Assembly: GCA_016793415.1 (NCBI GenBank)
Contig: JAEUMC010000854.1
Span: 1 to 10,949, forward strand
Reading direction: 5' to 3'
From: Devosia sp.
GTDB lineage: Bacteria; Pseudomonadota; Alphaproteobacteria; Rhizobiales; Devosiaceae
Length of the DNA: 10,949 nucleotides
This document shows, in pieces, positions 9,200 to 10,949 of the stretch. How positions within the stretch are numbered: the first letter of the stretch is position 1; each line of letters opens with the position of its first letter. Below the pieces are notes generated by a model. The model did no database searches, was not told the origin of the DNA, and worked only from the letters and a program-made list of their open reading frames with translations. Both the position numbers and the translations under genes were made by a program.

Positions 9200-9844
9200 T
9201 CAGGCGCTGGCGGTTCCGCGTTTCGGGCGGCGCACAGCCCGTACCGTTCCAACATTGTTGCCGCCGCAATAGAAGCGGTCCCGACCATCGGACTCGAGGC
9301 CGGAAACGCCCTTGCCCGGCGGCATGTCGAGCTGCTCCAGCACCTCGCCCGATTTTGGGTCGACACGCCGCAACTCGCTCTGCCCGTCCTCGAGCGTCGC
9401 GTGCCAGAGCTCGCCCTCGACCCAGGTCACCCCGGTGACGAAGCGATTGGAGTTGATGGTGCGCAGCACTTTGCCGGTCTCGGGATCGACCTGCAGGATC
9501 TGCTTGCCGCGGTACTGCCCGACCCAGAGCGACCCTTCCGCCCAGGCGAGCCCCGAACCGCCGCCCGGTGACGGGATAGTCTTGACCACCCGCCCGGTAG
9601 CCGGCTCGATCTTCTGGATCACGTCCTCGGCCAGTTGGTAGAGGTGCTGACCGTCAAAGGTGGTGCCGGCATGCGCGGCGACCTCGATGGTCCGCACCGG
9701 CTCGCCGCTTTCCGGATCGAACGCATTGATGCGGTCGCCCGAGGCAAACCACACATTGGTACCGTCGAAGGTAACGCCGGCCACTGAGTCGATCCCCTCG
9801 AACGGGCCGTACTCGCGAACAATCTCGGCATGCGCATGCTTCAT
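9200..9844 (-). CDS. Small cytoplasmic beta-propeller protein (Vgb / PQQ-like repeats)
   Basis: A complete 214-residue protein made almost wholly of about five propeller repeats (roughly 22-53, 59-91, 97-131, 137-173, 180-206). Each repeat has the pattern G-V-T-F-D-G-x-x-L/V-W, then a D/E-P-x-S/T-G turn such as DPESGEPV, EPATGRVV, DPETGKVL and DPKSGEVL. This resembles streptogramin-lyase (Vgb)-like and glutamine-cyclotransferase-like propellers, but I see no clear catalytic set, so an enzyme activity is not assigned. There is no signal peptide or membrane segment, so it is predicted cytoplasmic, unlike many propellers of this type. The ATG at 9844 has AGAGAGG eight bases upstream. It lies 39 bases after the stop of the regulator gene on the same strand and is probably in one operon with it, perhaps as its ligand-binding partner; that link is inference. 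Confidence 0.85.
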   Translation of the reverse strand: MKHAHAEIVREYGPFEGIDSVAGVTFDGTNVWFASGDRINAFDPESGEPVRTIEVAAHAGTTFDGQHLYQLAEDVIQKIEPATGRVVKTIPSPGGGSGLAWAEGSLWVGQYRGKQILQVDPETGKVLRTINSNRFVTGVTWVEGELWHATLEDGQSELRRVDPKSGEVLEQLDMPPGKGVSGLESDGRDRFYCGGNNVGTVRAVRRPKRGTASA

Positions 9845-9883
9845 CGGACTGGCCTCTCTCGCTCAATTTGCCATGCGTCAGGT

Positions 9884-10949
9884 CTAGTCGCCCGGCAGCG
9901 GTCCGGGGAGTAACAAAGCCGTCGGGAAACCCGGTACCGGCGGCCTGATCCAGCGCAGCGCCCGCCCCCGGCCGAACGACTGCACCTTGCCCTCTGCCGC
10001 CAGCTGCTCCAGCGCGCGCTGTACGGTGCGGGGGCTGGTGCCGAGCGCAATGGCCAGCGCCGAGCTGGCCCAGGCCTCGCCATCGGCGAGCAACGCCAGC
10101 ACCCCGGCATATTGATCCTCCACCGGCGGCGCCAGCACCACCACCTCGTCCGCCTGGCTCGGGGCAAGCGCAAATCCGGCCATGGTGGCGTTGAGTTCCG
10201 CGATCCCGACGAGTTCGGCGCGCAGCCGCCCCATCTCCACTCGCAGCCGGGCCCGGTGCGATTCGTCCGCCTCCTTGCCGCCAAACCCGGCAGCCACCAA
10301 CTCGGCCCTCGGCACATCCCTCGGCCACGCCTCGGCCAGTGTCCGCAGCAGGGCAAACAGCACCGGACGGGTGGCGAGGGACACGATCGTCCCAGCCTGC
10401 CGGACCACGTTGCGCGTCGCGTCGATCACCAGGCCGCCCGATGCCAGCACCTCCTCGACCCCGGCAAGGCTGAGCGGTCGCTCGCGACCGCCGCCGATCA
10501 GTCGAGCCGCCGGCTCGTCCAGCACCCGGGCATCCGCCTCGATCTCCGCCACCAGGGCGCCGATGCCGGCCTGCTGCGCCGCGGTCAGTGCCCGGTCGAA
10601 CGCCGCCCGGGCCGGCCCGGTCTGGATCCGCCGAACGGCGATCCCGGCCGTGACCAGCTGATGCACCGCGATGGTCGCCGGCGGCAGCTCCTGCAGCTCC
10701 AGTTGCGTGAGGATAGCCTCGGCTGCATCCACGTCTCCGATCAGCAACAGCCGCCGGGCCGCGAGGTTCGCCGCGTGCGCGGCATTGGCGCGATCGCCCT
10801 GCGCTGCGAGGGCCCGGCGCGCTGCCTCGAGGGCGCTGGGCTGCCAGGAGAGGTCGCGCGACACCAGCGCGATCTCTGCCTCCGCCACCACACAACGGGC
10901 TCGCGCCACCGCCTCGCGGGCATGGAACCCCTTGCCGGCTGCCTTGAGC
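9884..10949 (-). CDS. Transcriptional regulator with helical repeats and two winged-helix domains (5' end cut by window edge)
   Basis: The frame is open from the TAG at 9886-9884 to the window edge, giving 354 visible residues; an internal GTG at 10909 is not needed as a start because the frame continues upstream. The first part (about 10949-10480) is Ala-rich and helical with TPR-like pairs such as ALEAARRALAAQGD and RAAFDRALTAAQQAG. Next, about 10438-10160, comes a winged helix of OmpR/SARP type: ATRPVLFALLRTLAE, PRAELVAAGF, RLRVEMGRLRAEL and AGFAL. A second winged helix follows at about 10123-9941: YAGVLALLADG, SSALAIALGTSPRTVQRALEQLAAEGKVQSFGRG. The order resembles large TPR-containing regulators, but the N-terminal part, which would show any ATPase or sensor domain, is outside the window. 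The propeller gene follows 39 bases downstream. DNA binding is well supported; signal and targets are unknown. Confidence 0.85.
   Translation of the reverse strand, partial: LKAAGKGFHAREAVARARCVVAEAEIALVSRDLSWQPSALEAARRALAAQGDRANAAHAANLAARRLLLIGDVDAAEAILTQLELQELPPATIAVHQLVTAGIAVRRIQTGPARAAFDRALTAAQQAGIGALVAEIEADARVLDEPAARLIGGGRERPLSLAGVEEVLASGGLVIDATRNVVRQAGTIVSLATRPVLFALLRTLAEAWPRDVPRAELVAAGFGGKEADESHRARLRVEMGRLRAELVGIAELNATMAGFALAPSQADEVVVLAPPVEDQYAGVLALLADGEAWASSALAIALGTSPRTVQRALEQLAAEGKVQSFGRGRALRWIRPPVPGFPTALLLPGPLPGD

Noticed and set aside
9654..10895. A 413-residue minus-strand frame overlapping the regulator and propeller
   Set aside because: It is a Gly/Arg/Ala-rich shadow in another frame, and it spans the stop and start of two genes with clear domains.

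Overview
The window looks like chromosomal DNA from a GC-rich alphaproteobacterium, most likely of the order Hyphomicrobiales (Rhizobiales). A Devosia-like genus is plausible but is inference only. The grounds are the strong G/C bias at third codon positions, the SecA and ArgJ sequences, and the gene neighbourhood GNAT acetyltransferase - argJ - parvulin-type peptidylprolyl isomerase - secA, which I recall as conserved in this order. Coding density is high and no gene-free stretch exceeds about 205 bases. I saw no tRNA, rRNA, insertion sequence, CRISPR array or origin.

Left block (1-1821, minus strand): argJ, the bifunctional ornithine acetyltransferase/N-acetylglutamate synthase, is followed by a GNAT-family acetyltransferase whose start codon overlaps the argJ stop and which runs off the left edge. 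Next (1888-2903) is a divergent pair: a 98-residue two-helix membrane protein on the minus strand and a TetR-family repressor on the plus strand. The gap between them carries a perfect 13-base palindrome plus a wider inverted repeat, as expected for a repressor operator.

Central block (2906-6943): the TetR gene converges on a secreted parvulin-type foldase, with a shared hairpin terminator between them. The foldase is divergent from secA across a 203-base gap. That gap holds a secA promoter candidate and a leader of about 100 bases with several possible hairpins and a tiny reading frame. Functionally, SecA pushes preproteins through SecYEG and the foldase folds exported proteins in the periplasm. 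secA ends in a strong intrinsic terminator.

Right block (6944-10949): a 672-residue polytopic membrane protein on the plus strand has a C-terminal ClpP/crotonase-like serine-protease fold (COG3904-like). It converges on a minus-strand pair made of a large regulator, cut by the right edge, and a small cytoplasmic beta-propeller protein 39 bases downstream of it. The visible part of the regulator has a helical repeat region followed by two winged-helix domains.

Most of the window is ordinary housekeeping. The parts most worth a second look are the secA leader, the TetR/small membrane protein cassette set inside the argJ-ppi-secA block, the membrane-anchored ClpP-fold protein, and the regulator-propeller pair.
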